From the NCBI RefSeq assembly GCF_030408355.1, contig NZ_CP046606.1, positions 2,046,001-2,110,000 of the forward strand: a stretch of DNA of 64,000 nucleotides, given 5' to 3'. How positions within the stretch are numbered: the stretch's first letter is position 1; each line of letters opens with the position of its first letter. Origin of the DNA: Corynebacterium afermentans subsp. afermentans. Lineage in GTDB: Bacteria > Actinomycetota > Actinomycetes > Mycobacteriales > Mycobacteriaceae. The position numbers and the translations under genes were made by a program. Positions 49,580 through 58,783 of the stretch are shown in pieces. Below the pieces are notes generated by a model. The model was not told where the DNA came from, searched no databases, and saw only the letters and a list, made by a program, of their open reading frames with translations.

Positions 49580-50493
49580 CAGAAGTAGCCTTCCTTCTTG
49601 CGGTCTTCCATGGCGGATTCGCTCAGGCGGTCATCGGCGCGCGTCGCGCCGCGCTCGGTCAGGGTGGAGTTGGCGATCTCGACGAGCACCTCGTCGATCG
49701 TGGACGCGTCCGAATCAACCGCGCCCGTGCAGGACATGTCGCCCACGGTGCGGTAGCGCACGCGGCGGGTCTCAAGCTGCTCGCCGTCGCGCGGGCCACC
49801 CCACTCGCCCGGGGTCAGCCACATGCCGTCGCGGCCGAACACCTCGCGGTCGTGCGCGAAGTAGATCGACGGCAGGGCAATCCCGCGGGCGCCGATGTAC
49901 TCCCACACGTCCGCCTCGGTCCAGTTGGAGATGGGGAACACGCGCACGTTCTCGCCCGGCAGCGTCGCGCCGTTGTACAGGTCCCACAGCTCGGGGCGCT
50001 GGCGGCGCGGGTCCCAGCCGCCGAAGGAGTCGCGCACGGAGAACACACGCTCCTTGGCGCGGGCGCGTTCCTCATCGCGGCGCGCGCCTCCGAGCACGGC
50101 GTTGTAGCCGACCTCCGCGATGGTCTCCACCAGCGGCACGGTCTGCAGCGGGTTGCGGGTGCCGTCGGGGCGTTCCTGCAGGTCGCCGCGATCAATCCAG
50201 TCCTGCACCTCGGCCACACGCAGTCGCAGCCCGTGCTTTTTTACCAGCTCGTCGCGGAACTGGATCACCTCCGGGAAGTTGTGCCCGGTGTCCACGTGCA
50301 GCAGCTCAATCGGCATGGCCGCCGGCGCGAAGGCCCGGCGCGCCAGCTCGAGGACCACGCAGGAGTCCTTGCCGCCGGAAAACAGCAGGCCGATCTTGTC
50401 GAACTGCCCGGCCACCTCGCGGATGATGTGGATGGACTCGTTTTCCAAGTCCTTCAGGTGCGGCGACAGCTCAGGTGTCGTTGCTTGCGTCAT
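49579..50493 (-). CDS. cysD: Sulfate adenylyltransferase subunit 2
   Basis: A 304-residue PAPS-reductase-fold ATP pyrophosphatase; with CysN it makes APS from sulfate and ATP. LLFSGGKDSCVVLELARRAF is the SGGKDS pyrophosphate motif near residue 37. LLHVDTGHNFPEVIQFRDEL and RRDEERARAKERVFSVRD are typical CysD motifs. Start ATG 50491-50493, eighteen bases after the cysH stop. Confidence 0.97.
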   Translation of the reverse strand: MTQATTPELSPHLKDLENESIHIIREVAGQFDKIGLLFSGGKDSCVVLELARRAFAPAAMPIELLHVDTGHNFPEVIQFRDELVKKHGLRLRVAEVQDWIDRGDLQERPDGTRNPLQTVPLVETIAEVGYNAVLGGARRDEERARAKERVFSVRDSFGGWDPRRQRPELWDLYNGATLPGENVRVFPISNWTEADVWEYIGARGIALPSIYFAHDREVFGRDGMWLTPGEWGGPRDGEQLETRRVRYRTVGDMSCTGAVDSDASTIDEVLVEIANSTLTERGATRADDRLSESAMEDRKKEGYF

Positions 50494-50510
50494 CTTGTCT
50501 AAAGCTCCTT

Positions 50511-51290
50511 TTATTCGTGCAGGCCGCACTCGGTTTTGGATGCGAACGCCCAGCGCCCGGCGCGCGGGTCCTCCCCCTCGGCCACGGGCATGGTGCAGGT
50601 GGCGCAGCCGATGGAGGGGTAGCCCTGACGGGTCAGCGGGTGGATGATCAGGTCGTTATCCTCCTCGAATGCCTCCGTGTCCTCCAGCGACCAGGTCACC
50701 AGCGGGGAGATCTTCAGCCGCCCGGTGTTATCCAGGCTCAGCGCGGGCGCCTCGGCTCGGGTGGGGCCGTCGGCGCGGCGCAGGCCGGTGATCCAGCCGG
50801 CGTACGGGCTCATGTGCACCGCCAGCGGCTCAACCTTGCGCATGCGGCAGCACGCGCCGGGGTTGCGCAGGTACAAATTCGGACCGTACACCTTGTCCTG
50901 CTCCGGGCGGGTGAGCTGGGCGGTTGCGCGCACCAGCGTGTGCGAGGGGTAGCGGGCCTCAACTGCGTCGGCCACCTCGAGGGTCTCCGGGAAGTGGTAC
51001 TCGGTGTCTAAAAAGAGGAAGTCCGCGTCGGGCAGGTGGCGCTCGGCCAACTCCGCCAGCACTGTGTTCTCCATGGAGAGGGTCACCGCGAGCTTGCCGG
51101 GCGCGTGCTCGTGGGCCCAGCCGAGGATGTCGGCGGCGGAGGCGTCGTAAAGCTTGGGTGCCCACTGGTCTACGAGCTGGGCGTTTTGCTTGGCGACGTC
51201 CTCCGGCAACGCCGCCGTCTCCCTCGGCCCTGCCGGGCTGATCTCGGGGTCGCGGAAGTTTCCTCCCGGCTGGTTGAGCAGGTTGGTCAT
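50511..51290 (-). CDS. cysH: Adenylylsulfate (APS) reductase
   Basis: A 259-residue enzyme reducing APS to sulfite. It has the paired cysteines of the [4Fe-4S]-type APS reductase: ACCRMRKVEPL near 145 and GCATCTMPV near 232, with the catalytic C-terminal ECGLHE at the very end. The 4Fe-4S ligands imply APS, rather than PAPS, as substrate. FLDTEYHFPETL is the usual substrate-binding part. Start ATG 51288-51290 overlaps cysX by four bases. Confidence 0.95.
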   Translation of the reverse strand: MTNLLNQPGGNFRDPEISPAGPRETAALPEDVAKQNAQLVDQWAPKLYDASAADILGWAHEHAPGKLAVTLSMENTVLAELAERHLPDADFLFLDTEYHFPETLEVADAVEARYPSHTLVRATAQLTRPEQDKVYGPNLYLRNPGACCRMRKVEPLAVHMSPYAGWITGLRRADGPTRAEAPALSLDNTGRLKISPLVTWSLEDTEAFEEDNDLIIHPLTRQGYPSIGCATCTMPVAEGEDPRAGRWAFASKTECGLHE

Positions 51291-51547
51291 CGCTTCTCTT
51301 CCTTCACTACTGCGGTATGCCCGTGCCGCGCCAGGGAGGCCTGCAGCGCCTCCTCCGTCGACGGCGCGGGCGCGTGCGGGGTGTCCGGATCGTCCTGGCC
51401 GTGGTACTTCACCTCGAAAACACGCAGGCACTCCCCGCATTTCCAGGCAAAGTCCGTCTCCTCGTTCGGCCAAAGGTCCTCCCCGCCACAATAGGGGCAA
51501 AACGAGGGGAAATTGCGGTTCGGATTCGGGGCTCGGCGAAAGCTCAT
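51287..51547 (-). CDS. cysX: CysX, small zinc/iron-binding protein
   Basis: An 86-residue protein with two CxxC pairs, FCPYCGG and KCGECLRVFEVKYH, in the first 45 residues. In C. glutamicum cysX lies between cysI and cysH and is proposed to act as a small ferredoxin-like electron carrier for CysI or CysH. A zinc ribbon is an alternative. The C-terminus is polar and probably disordered. Overlaps cysI and cysH by four bases each, showing tight coupling. Confidence 0.9.
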   Translation of the reverse strand: MSFRRAPNPNRNFPSFCPYCGGEDLWPNEETDFAWKCGECLRVFEVKYHGQDDPDTPHAPAPSTEEALQASLARHGHTAVVKEEKR

Positions 51548-53208
51548 CGCAAATCATCCTCGTCCGCGCGGGCGACCCATTGACGAAATGTTTCGCCGTC
51601 CTCGCGCTTGTCCACGTAATGCTGCACCACGCGCGTGACGTAATCCGTCAGCTCGGTGGACAGCACCTTGTGGCCGCGCAGCTTGCGGCCGAAGTTCGCG
51701 CCCTCGCCGATAGTGCCGCCGAGGTGCACCTGGAACCCCTCGACTTTCTTGCCGTCCTCGTTCGCCACCATCTGGCCCTTGAGCCCGATGTCGGAGACCT
51801 GGTGGCGCGCGCACGCATTCGGGCAGCCGTTGAGCGAGATGGTGATGGGCGAATCCAGGTCGCCGAAGCGCTCCTCCAGCTCATCCGCCAGCTCGATCGC
51901 GCGGGACTTCGTGGTCACGTGCGCGAGCTTGCAGTACTCCAGGCCGGTGCAGCTGAGCAGGCCGCGGCGGAACTCGGAGGGCTTCGAGTACAGCCCCATC
52001 TGTTCCAAATCGCTTTGCAGCTTCTCGACGTCCTCCGGTTCCACCCCGAGCAACAGCACCTCCTTAAACGGAGTAAAGCGCAGGTCGGTCACGCCGTATT
52101 GCTCCGCCAGGTCCGCGAGCGCGATGAGCTGCTCGCCGGACATGTGGCCCAGCGTGGGCTTCACGCCGATGTAGACGTTGCCGTCATTTTGTTCGTGCAC
52201 GCCGATGTGGTCGCGGTCGACCAGGTTGTTGGGGGCCTTTGGGCCGTCGGCAAGCGCATAGCCCAAGTAATCCTCCTCGAGGATGCGGCGGAACTTCTCC
52301 ACGCCCCACTCCTTGACCAGGAACTTCAGGCGCGCGCGGTTGCGCAGGCGGCGGTAGCCGTAGTCGCGGAAGATGCGCACCACGTTCGCCCACACGTCGG
52401 GGACCTGCTCGAGGGTGACAAATGCACCGAGGGACTGCGCGAGCATCGGGTTGGTGGACAGCCCGCCGCCGACGTAGCACTCGAAGCCGGGGCCGAGCTC
52501 GGGGTGCTCAACGCCGATGAAGGCAAGGTCGTTGATCTCGTGGACCACGTCCTGGCGGGCGTTGCCGGAAATAGCGGTCTTGAACTTGCGTGGCAGGTTC
52601 TGGAATTCCTCGTCGGTGACGATCTGCTGGATTTTGCGGATCGCGGGGGTGGCGTCGATGATCTCGTCCTTGGCAATGCCGGCGACCGGGGAGCCTAAGA
52701 TCACGCGCGGCACGTCGCCGCACGCGTCCCAGGTGTTCAGGCCGTGCTCCTCGAGCTTCTCCCAGATCGCGGGGACGTTCTCGATGCGCACCCAGTGGAA
52801 CTGCATGTTCTGGCGGTCGGTGAGGTCCACGGTGGAGCGCGCGTAGTCGCGGGAAAGCTCGCCGACGGCGCGGGCCTGCGCGGTGGAGCAGATACCGCCG
52901 TCGAAGCGAATGCGCATCATGAAGTACTTGTCTTCCAGGACGCTGTTGTCCTCGCCGGTGAACTCGCCACCCAGGTTCTGCTTGCGTTGGGTGTACAGGC
53001 CGAGCCACTTAAAGCGCGGGTAGAGGTCCTCGCGGTCGATCGAATCGAAGCCGCCCTTGGAGTAGACGTCGATTACGCGCTGCTTGACGTCTAGGACTGG
53101 GGATTCCTGCTTGATCTCCTCGTCGTGGTTCAGCGGCGCGGAGCCGTCTATTAGCCACTGCCCCTCCGACTTCTTCGGGCGTGTCCTGGGCTTAATGGGT
53201 GCGCTCAT
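51544..53208 (-). CDS. cysI: Sulfite reductase (ferredoxin-type)
   Basis: A 554-residue sirohaem/[4Fe-4S] enzyme that reduces sulfite to sulfide by six electrons. The cluster ligands are CTGLEYC (CX5C) and NGCPNAC (CX3C) in the second half. ARSTVDLTDRQNMQFHW and NARQDVVHEINDLAF are typical of the NirA/CysI family. It likely draws electrons from ferredoxin reduced by the divergent FprA. Start ATG 53206-53208 with AGGGAG upstream. First gene of the operon. Confidence 0.95.
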   Translation of the reverse strand: MSAPIKPRTRPKKSEGQWLIDGSAPLNHDEEIKQESPVLDVKQRVIDVYSKGGFDSIDREDLYPRFKWLGLYTQRKQNLGGEFTGEDNSVLEDKYFMMRIRFDGGICSTAQARAVGELSRDYARSTVDLTDRQNMQFHWVRIENVPAIWEKLEEHGLNTWDACGDVPRVILGSPVAGIAKDEIIDATPAIRKIQQIVTDEEFQNLPRKFKTAISGNARQDVVHEINDLAFIGVEHPELGPGFECYVGGGLSTNPMLAQSLGAFVTLEQVPDVWANVVRIFRDYGYRRLRNRARLKFLVKEWGVEKFRRILEEDYLGYALADGPKAPNNLVDRDHIGVHEQNDGNVYIGVKPTLGHMSGEQLIALADLAEQYGVTDLRFTPFKEVLLLGVEPEDVEKLQSDLEQMGLYSKPSEFRRGLLSCTGLEYCKLAHVTTKSRAIELADELEERFGDLDSPITISLNGCPNACARHQVSDIGLKGQMVANEDGKKVEGFQVHLGGTIGEGANFGRKLRGHKVLSTELTDYVTRVVQHYVDKREDGETFRQWVARADEDDLR

Positions 53209-53222
53209 CTGCTCTCCCTAAA

Positions 53223-53238
53223 TAGACAACTCTGTACG
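53223..53238. promoter_or_regulatory. McbR-like half-site in the cysI leader
   Basis: TAGAC, six bases, GTACG: the left half of the McbR pattern TAGAC-N6-GTCTA is perfect and the right half keeps GT only. It lies 15 bases upstream of cysI. Confidence 0.4.
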
Positions 53239-53377
53239 CATCCGGGCGGCCCGGAGCTATTGCTGGCCAATAGTGCCGTACTACTCGGTCTAAAACAACT
53301 GGACCGGAGAAAGTGCCGGTTAAGGCAGTGAATGTAAACGTTTTACGGGGGTTGAGAATGAAATTATTTGCGGGTTT

Positions 53378-53393
53378 AAGACCACTCGGTCTA
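53378..53393. promoter_or_regulatory. McbR-like operator at the fprA promoter
   Basis: AAGAC-N6-GTCTA matches the methionine/cysteine repressor pattern TAGAC-N6-GTCTA with one mismatch. A -10-like TATAGT follows at 53399-53404, so the site covers the -35 area of fprA. A further GTCTA half-site lies at 53288-53292 nearer cysI. McbR control of cys genes is established in C. glutamicum; the match here is by eye. Confidence 0.65.
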
Positions 53394-53446
53394 TACGCTA
53401 TAGTGTCCAACATCAACACACCCTTTTGCGAAAGGACAACGAACAT

Positions 53447-54817
53447 ATGAGCCTGCGCGTCGCCGTAGTTGGAGCCGGCCCAGCCGGCATTTACGCCTCC
53501 GACCTGCTAATCCGCAACGAAGAGCACGACGTCCACGTCGACCTCTTCGAGCAGATGCCCGCCCCCTTCGGCCTGATCCGTTACGGCGTGGCACCCGACC
53601 ACCCGCGAATTAAGGGCATTGTGAAGTCCCTGCACAACGTGCTGGACAAGGACAAGCTGCGCCTGATCGCTAACGTCACCGTCGGCCGCGACATCACTAT
53701 CGACGACCTGCGCGACTACTACGACGCCGTCGTCATCTCCACCGGTGCCGTGCGCGACCGCGAGCTGCTTATCCCGGGCGGCGACAAGTCCATCGGCGCC
53801 GGCGAGTTCGTCGGCTTCTACGACGGCAACCCGCGCTTCGAGCGCAACTGGAACCTCGAGGCCAAGGAAGTCGCCGTCGTCGGCGTGGGCAACGTGGCAC
53901 TCGATATCTCCCGCATCCTGGCCAAGACCGGCGACGAGCTCACCGTCACCGAAATTCCGGACAACGTCTACGAATCCCTGAAGAACAACAAAGCGGAGAC
54001 GGTGCACATGTTCGGCCGCCGCGGCCCCGCCCAGGCGAAGTTCACGCCGAAGGAGCTGCGCGAGCTCGACGAGTCCGACACCATCCAGGTGCTCGTGGAC
54101 CCCGAGGACATCGACTACGACGAGCTGTCGGAGCAGGTCCGCCGCTCCGACAAGTCCGTCGATCTGAACTGCCAGGTGCTGGAGCAGTACGCCATGCGCG
54201 AGCCGGACGACGCGCCGCACAAGATCCACATCCACTTCTTCGAAGAGCCGGTGGAGGTGCTCACCGACGACTCCGGTGCCGTGACCGGCATCCGCACCGA
54301 GCGCCAGGAGCTCGACGGCAACGGCGGCATCCGCGGCACCGAGAAGTTCACCGACTGGCCGGTCCAGCAGGTCTACCACGCCGTGGGCTACCGCTCCGAG
54401 CCGGTCGAGGGCGTGCCCTTCGACCTGGAGCGCCACGTCATCCCCAACGATGGCGGCCGCGTGTTGGTCACCGCCGAAGAGGGTGCCGCACCGGAGGACA
54501 AGCTCTACGTCACCGGCTGGATCAAGCGCGGACCCGTGGGCCTGATCGGCAACACCAAGTCCGACGCCAAGGAAACCACCGACATGCTCATCGCCGACGC
54601 GGACGCCGGCAAGCTTGCCGCGCCGACCCACACCGGCGCCGACGACATCTTTGACCTGCTGCGCGAACGCGGCGTGGACTACGCCACCTGGGACGGCTGG
54701 TACAAACTCGACGAGGCCGAGCGCGCCCTCGGCGCCGCCGACGCCAACTTCCCGCGCGAGCGCAAGAAGATCGTGGAGTGGGAGGACATGCTCGGCCACT
54801 CCCGCGCCGGCCAGTAA
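53447..54817 (+). CDS. fprA: Ferredoxin-NADP+ reductase, FprA type
   Basis: A 456-residue flavoprotein of the adrenodoxin-reductase-like family. FAD motif VAVVGAGPAGIYASDLL near 4-20, the FGLIRYGVAPDHPRIKGI signature, NADP motif VAVVGVGNVALDISRILAK near 150, and a C-terminal VTGWIKRGPVGLIGNTKSDA. It would supply reduced ferredoxin to CysI, explaining its divergent position with a shared McbR-like operator region. Start ATG 53447 with AAAGGA upstream. Confidence 0.96.
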   Translation: MSLRVAVVGAGPAGIYASDLLIRNEEHDVHVDLFEQMPAPFGLIRYGVAPDHPRIKGIVKSLHNVLDKDKLRLIANVTVGRDITIDDLRDYYDAVVISTGAVRDRELLIPGGDKSIGAGEFVGFYDGNPRFERNWNLEAKEVAVVGVGNVALDISRILAKTGDELTVTEIPDNVYESLKNNKAETVHMFGRRGPAQAKFTPKELRELDESDTIQVLVDPEDIDYDELSEQVRRSDKSVDLNCQVLEQYAMREPDDAPHKIHIHFFEEPVEVLTDDSGAVTGIRTERQELDGNGGIRGTEKFTDWPVQQVYHAVGYRSEPVEGVPFDLERHVIPNDGGRVLVTAEEGAAPEDKLYVTGWIKRGPVGLIGNTKSDAKETTDMLIADADAGKLAAPTHTGADDIFDLLRERGVDYATWDGWYKLDEAERALGAADANFPRERKKIVEWEDMLGHSRAGQ

Positions 54818-54854
54818 GCGTTTCGGCGGGCACACCCGCCGCCGCCCCAGCCGC

Positions 54855-54944
54855 AAACGCCGATATCGGCATTTAGCCTGAGCGCCGAGCCGCGACCTGG
54901 GCTTTTACAGCAGCTGGCGCCGTAAACGCCGATATCGGCGTTTA
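54855..54944. repeat. Two copies of an AACGCCGATATCGGCGTT-type palindrome upstream of the ABC exporter
   Basis: Copy 1 is at 54855-54874 (right arm has one change, CATTT). Copy 2 is at 54923-54944 and is a perfect 22-bp palindrome centred on GATATC. The copies are 69 bases apart, between the fprA stop and the exporter start. They could be operator sites or a dispersed repeat. Confidence 0.8.
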
Positions 54945-55015
54945 GGCAGCAGCAGTATCGCAGCAGCGCGGCCCCACCGGTCTAGGATTACCCCGGAGAA
55001 AAGAGAGGGGCACTC

Positions 55016-56722
55016 ATGGATCTCATCCGCCTCACCGCGCGTTTTGGCAAGCGGTACAGCGGCAAGATCGCGCTGGTTATCGTGCTGCAGCTGGTCACGA
55101 CCCTGGCCACGCTGTACTTGCCGGACTTGAACGCGGACATCATCAACAACGGCGTCGCCCAGGCGGACGTGCCGTATATCTGGCGCACCGGCCGCACGAT
55201 GCTGGCAGTCGCGCTGGTGCAGATCGCAGCGGCGATCGCGGCAGTGTGGTTCGCCTCCCAGGTGGCCATGGACACCGGCCGGGACATCAGGGCCTCCGTG
55301 TACAACCGGGTGTCCGATTTCGATAGCGAGGAGATGGCGCATTTCGGCGCCGCCACACTGGTCACGCGCGGCACGAATGACGTCCAGCAGGTGCAAATGA
55401 CGTTCCTGTTGTTCATGAACTTCATGGTCGCAGCACCCATCATGGCCATCGGCGGCATCATCATGGCGCTGCGCCAGGACGCTGGTATGTCGTGGCTGGT
55501 GGTCACGGCGGTGCTCGTCCTGGCCGTCGTGGTGGGCGTCACCGCGGCGATCCTGATGCCGCTGTTCAAGCGCATGCAGACAAAGCTTGACGCGATCAAC
55601 GGCCTGTTGCGCGAGCAGATCGCGGGCATCCGGGTGGTGCGCGCGTTCGGCCGCGAGGACTACGAGGCCGAGCGGTTCACGGACGCGAACCACGACATCA
55701 CCAGGCTAAGTCTGAACATCGGCCGCGTGTTCGTCACAATGTTCCCGGTGATCATGCTCATCCTCAACCTCGCCACCGCGGCCGTGCTGTGGTTCGGCGG
55801 CCACCGCGTGGACGACGGCCTGGTGGAGGTCGGTTCACTCACCGCGTTCATGCAGTACCTGATGCAGATCCTCATGGCGGTGATGATGGGCGTGTTCATG
55901 CTGATGATGCTGCCGCGCGCGATTGTCTGCGCGGATCGCATCGAGGAGGTGCTCGGGCATGAGGTGAAGGCGTCGGTGGCCGAAGGGGCGTCGATAGGCG
56001 AAGGCTCCGTGCGCTTCGAGGACGTCTCCTACACCTACCCGGGCGCGGAGAAGCCGGTGCTTGAGGGCATTTCGTTCGAGGCCCGCCCGGGGACCACGAC
56101 TGCGATCATCGGCTCGACGGGCAGCGGCAAGACCACACTCGCGGGGCTGTTGCCCCGGCTGTACTCGCCGACTTCGGGGCGCGTGCTTATCGACGGCCAT
56201 CCGGTCACCCACATCCCGCGCCAAGACCTGGTCAAGGCGGTCGCGATGGTGCCGCAGAAGCCGTGGCTGTTCTCCGGCACGGTGGCGTCGAACCTGCGCA
56301 TGGGCAACCCGAACGCCACAGACGAGCAGCTTTGGGCGGCGCTGCGGACCGCGCAGGCCGGGTTCGTGGACGATTTGGACATGCCGATTTCCCAGGGCGG
56401 CACCAACGTCTCGGGCGGGCAGCGCCAGCGCCTGTGCATCGCGCGGATGTTTGTGGCGGATCCGAAGGTGTACGTCTTCGACGATTCGTTCAGCGCGCTG
56501 GACGCGACCACCGAGGCGAACCTGAACGCGGCGATGCGCGAGATCGTGCAGGAGCGCACCGTGATCGTGGTGGCGCAGAAAGTGTCCTCGATAAGGCACG
56601 CGGACCAGATTCTGGTGATGGAGGCTGGGCGCATCGTCGCGCGCGACACCCACGACGAGCTGCTGCAAACCAGCGAGACGTACCGGGAGATCGCGGCGAG
56701 CCAGGCGGAGGTGGACGCATGA
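55016..56722 (+). CDS. ABC exporter half-transporter with degenerate ATPase site
   Basis: A 568-residue protein with an N-terminal six-helix exporter domain (1-320) and a C-terminal ATPase domain. Walker A STGSGKTT near 372 and signature VSGGQRQR are intact. The Walker B end is YVFDDS (486-491), with Asp490 in place of the catalytic Glu, and the switch His is replaced by Gln521 (VVAQKVSS). This is the pattern of the non-catalytic half in heterodimeric exporters such as BmrCD or TM287/288. Its stop overlaps the next gene (ATGA). Substrate unknown, likely drugs or lipids. Confidence 0.93.
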   Translation: MDLIRLTARFGKRYSGKIALVIVLQLVTTLATLYLPDLNADIINNGVAQADVPYIWRTGRTMLAVALVQIAAAIAAVWFASQVAMDTGRDIRASVYNRVSDFDSEEMAHFGAATLVTRGTNDVQQVQMTFLLFMNFMVAAPIMAIGGIIMALRQDAGMSWLVVTAVLVLAVVVGVTAAILMPLFKRMQTKLDAINGLLREQIAGIRVVRAFGREDYEAERFTDANHDITRLSLNIGRVFVTMFPVIMLILNLATAAVLWFGGHRVDDGLVEVGSLTAFMQYLMQILMAVMMGVFMLMMLPRAIVCADRIEEVLGHEVKASVAEGASIGEGSVRFEDVSYTYPGAEKPVLEGISFEARPGTTTAIIGSTGSGKTTLAGLLPRLYSPTSGRVLIDGHPVTHIPRQDLVKAVAMVPQKPWLFSGTVASNLRMGNPNATDEQLWAALRTAQAGFVDDLDMPISQGGTNVSGGQRQRLCIARMFVADPKVYVFDDSFSALDATTEANLNAAMREIVQERTVIVVAQKVSSIRHADQILVMEAGRIVARDTHDELLQTSETYREIAASQAEVDA

Positions 56723-58671
56723 GCAACCAGCACGGATCCGAGCTGACAGACGACCAGCTCGCCGAGTACGAAGAGAAGATGGCCGGCGACGACTACTCCA
56801 ACAAGGCGCCGCGCAAGGCCAAGCAGTTCTGGCCGTCCGCGAAACGCCTGCTGGGGTTGCTTGCCCCGTACAAGCTGGCGCTGACTGCGGTGTTCGCCAT
56901 GAACGCCGTGTCCGTGGTGCTGGCCGTGTACGCCCCGCGCGTGATGGGCCGGGCCATGGACGTGATCTTCTCCGGCGTGATGTCCAAGCACATGCCGCCG
57001 GGCACTACCAAGGAGCAGGCGGTCGAGGGCTTGCGCGCCGCGGGCCAGAACCGCTTCGCTGACATGGCCTCGGCGATGGATCTCACGCCCGGCACCGGCA
57101 TCGACTTCGACCGGCTTGGCCAGCTCATCGTTGCGGTCCTAGTGCTCTACGTCGCTGCGTCGCTGCTGATGTGGGCGCAGGGCGCGATTTTGAATAGGCT
57201 GACCATGCGCGCGGTGTTCAACCTGCGCGAGCGGGTGGAGGCGAAGATCAACACCCTGCCTCTGCGCTACTTTGACACCCGCCAGCGCGGCGACGTGATG
57301 AGCCGCACCACCAACGACGTGGACAACGTGCAGCAAGCCCTGCAGCAGTCCCTGTCCTCGCTGTTCAACGCGATCCTGACGGTGGTGGGCATCCTGGTGA
57401 TGATGTTCGCCATCTCCTGGCAGCTGGCCCTGGTGGCGCTGCTGGCCATCCCGCTAACCGGCCTGGTCATGGGTTTGGTGGGCACGCGCTCGCAGCAACA
57501 GTTCACCACCCAGTGGAAGGCCACGGGCGACGTCAACGGGCACGTGGAGGAATCCTTTTCCGGCCACGACGTCGCCGTCATATTCGGGCGCACCGAGGAG
57601 CTGCGCCGCACCTTCGACGAGCGCAACAACGAGCTCGCGGGCGCGGCACAAAAGGCGCAGTTTTTGGCCAACTCAATGCACCCGACCATGCAATTCATCT
57701 CGTACCTGTCGTATGTGGCCATCGCGGTGCTCGGCGGGGTGAAGGTCGCTTCGGGCAAGCTCACGCTCGGCGACGCCACCGCGTTTATCCAGTACTCCCG
57801 CCAGTTCAACCAGCCGCTCGGCGAGATCGCCGGCATGATGCAGATGCTCCAATCCGGTGTCGCTTCCGCGGAGCGAGTCTTCGAGCTTCTCGACGCTGAA
57901 GTAGAACCCGCAGACAGCACCACGGCCCGCATGGACGGCCGCGCCGAGGGCCTGGTGGAGTTCCGCGACGTGTCCTTCTCCTACACCGACGAGCCTTTGA
58001 TTCAGGACCTGAACCTGCGGGTGGAGCCGGGCCAGACCGCCGCGATCGTCGGCCCCACCGGCGCCGGCAAGACCACGCTGGTGAACCTGATCATGCGCTT
58101 CTACGACGTCGATTCCGGCGCGATAACCCTCGACGGCACCGACATCCGGGAGTACTCCCGCGAGGACCTGCGCGGCCAGATCGGCATGGTGCTGCAAGAC
58201 GCGGTGCTGTTCAAGGGCACGATCATGGACAACATCCGCTACGGGCGTTTGGACGCCACCGACGAGGAGGTCATCGAGGCGGCGAAGGCCACCTACGTGG
58301 ACCGCTTCGTACGCTCGCTGCCGGAGGGTTACGACACGGTAGTCGACCAGGACGGCGGGTCCGTCTCCGCCGGCGAGCGCCAACTGATCACGATTGCGCG
58401 CGCGTTCCTGTCGCAGCCGGCGCTGTTGATCCTGGACGAGGCGACCTCGTCGGTGGACACCCGCACCGAGGTCATGGTGCAGCAGGCCATGCACGCGCTG
58501 CGATCCAACCGCACCTCGTTTGTCATCGCGCACCGCCTGTCCACCATCCGCGATGCGGACGTGATCGTGGTGATGGAAGACGGACGCATAGTGGAGCAAG
58601 GTTCGCATGCGGAGCTCGTCGCAAAGCAAGGTGCGTACTGGCGCCTGCACCAATCCCAGTTCAGCGCCTAA
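56719..58671 (+). CDS. ABC exporter half-transporter with canonical ATPase site
   Basis: A 650-residue partner beginning MSNQHGSELTDDQLAEYEE at ATG 56719, overlapping the previous gene. The charged N-terminal 35 residues precede six membrane helices (with a larger loop between the first two, about 75-130). ATPase motifs: GPTGAGKTTLVNLIMRFYD, VSAGERQLITIARAF, LLILDEATSSVD and FVIAHRLSTIRDAD, all canonical, with Glu and His present. With the preceding protein it should form an asymmetric exporter. Confidence 0.95.
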   Translation: MSNQHGSELTDDQLAEYEEKMAGDDYSNKAPRKAKQFWPSAKRLLGLLAPYKLALTAVFAMNAVSVVLAVYAPRVMGRAMDVIFSGVMSKHMPPGTTKEQAVEGLRAAGQNRFADMASAMDLTPGTGIDFDRLGQLIVAVLVLYVAASLLMWAQGAILNRLTMRAVFNLRERVEAKINTLPLRYFDTRQRGDVMSRTTNDVDNVQQALQQSLSSLFNAILTVVGILVMMFAISWQLALVALLAIPLTGLVMGLVGTRSQQQFTTQWKATGDVNGHVEESFSGHDVAVIFGRTEELRRTFDERNNELAGAAQKAQFLANSMHPTMQFISYLSYVAIAVLGGVKVASGKLTLGDATAFIQYSRQFNQPLGEIAGMMQMLQSGVASAERVFELLDAEVEPADSTTARMDGRAEGLVEFRDVSFSYTDEPLIQDLNLRVEPGQTAAIVGPTGAGKTTLVNLIMRFYDVDSGAITLDGTDIREYSREDLRGQIGMVLQDAVLFKGTIMDNIRYGRLDATDEEVIEAAKATYVDRFVRSLPEGYDTVVDQDGGSVSAGERQLITIARAFLSQPALLILDEATSSVDTRTEVMVQQAMHALRSNRTSFVIAHRLSTIRDADVIVVMEDGRIVEQGSHAELVAKQGAYWRLHQSQFSA

Positions 58672-58689
58672 CTGACAGCAAATTCACAC

Positions 58690-58733
58690 GTTTCCCAAAT
58701 GTTCACCTTGCGGACACCGTTCCATTAACGCGG
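58690..58733. promoter_or_regulatory. Possible PHO-box-like direct repeats upstream of the Na/Pi symporter
   Basis: Successive 11-base units GTTTCCCAAAT, GTTCACCTTGC and GGACACCGTTC (58690-58722) resemble actinobacterial PhoP boxes built on GTTCACC. The location ahead of phosphate genes is suggestive, but the match is loose. Confidence 0.35.
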
Positions 58734-58783
58734 CGGCCATACGCTGGCGGGCGAGCCTATGTCAGCTGACTGATTGGGAAACC

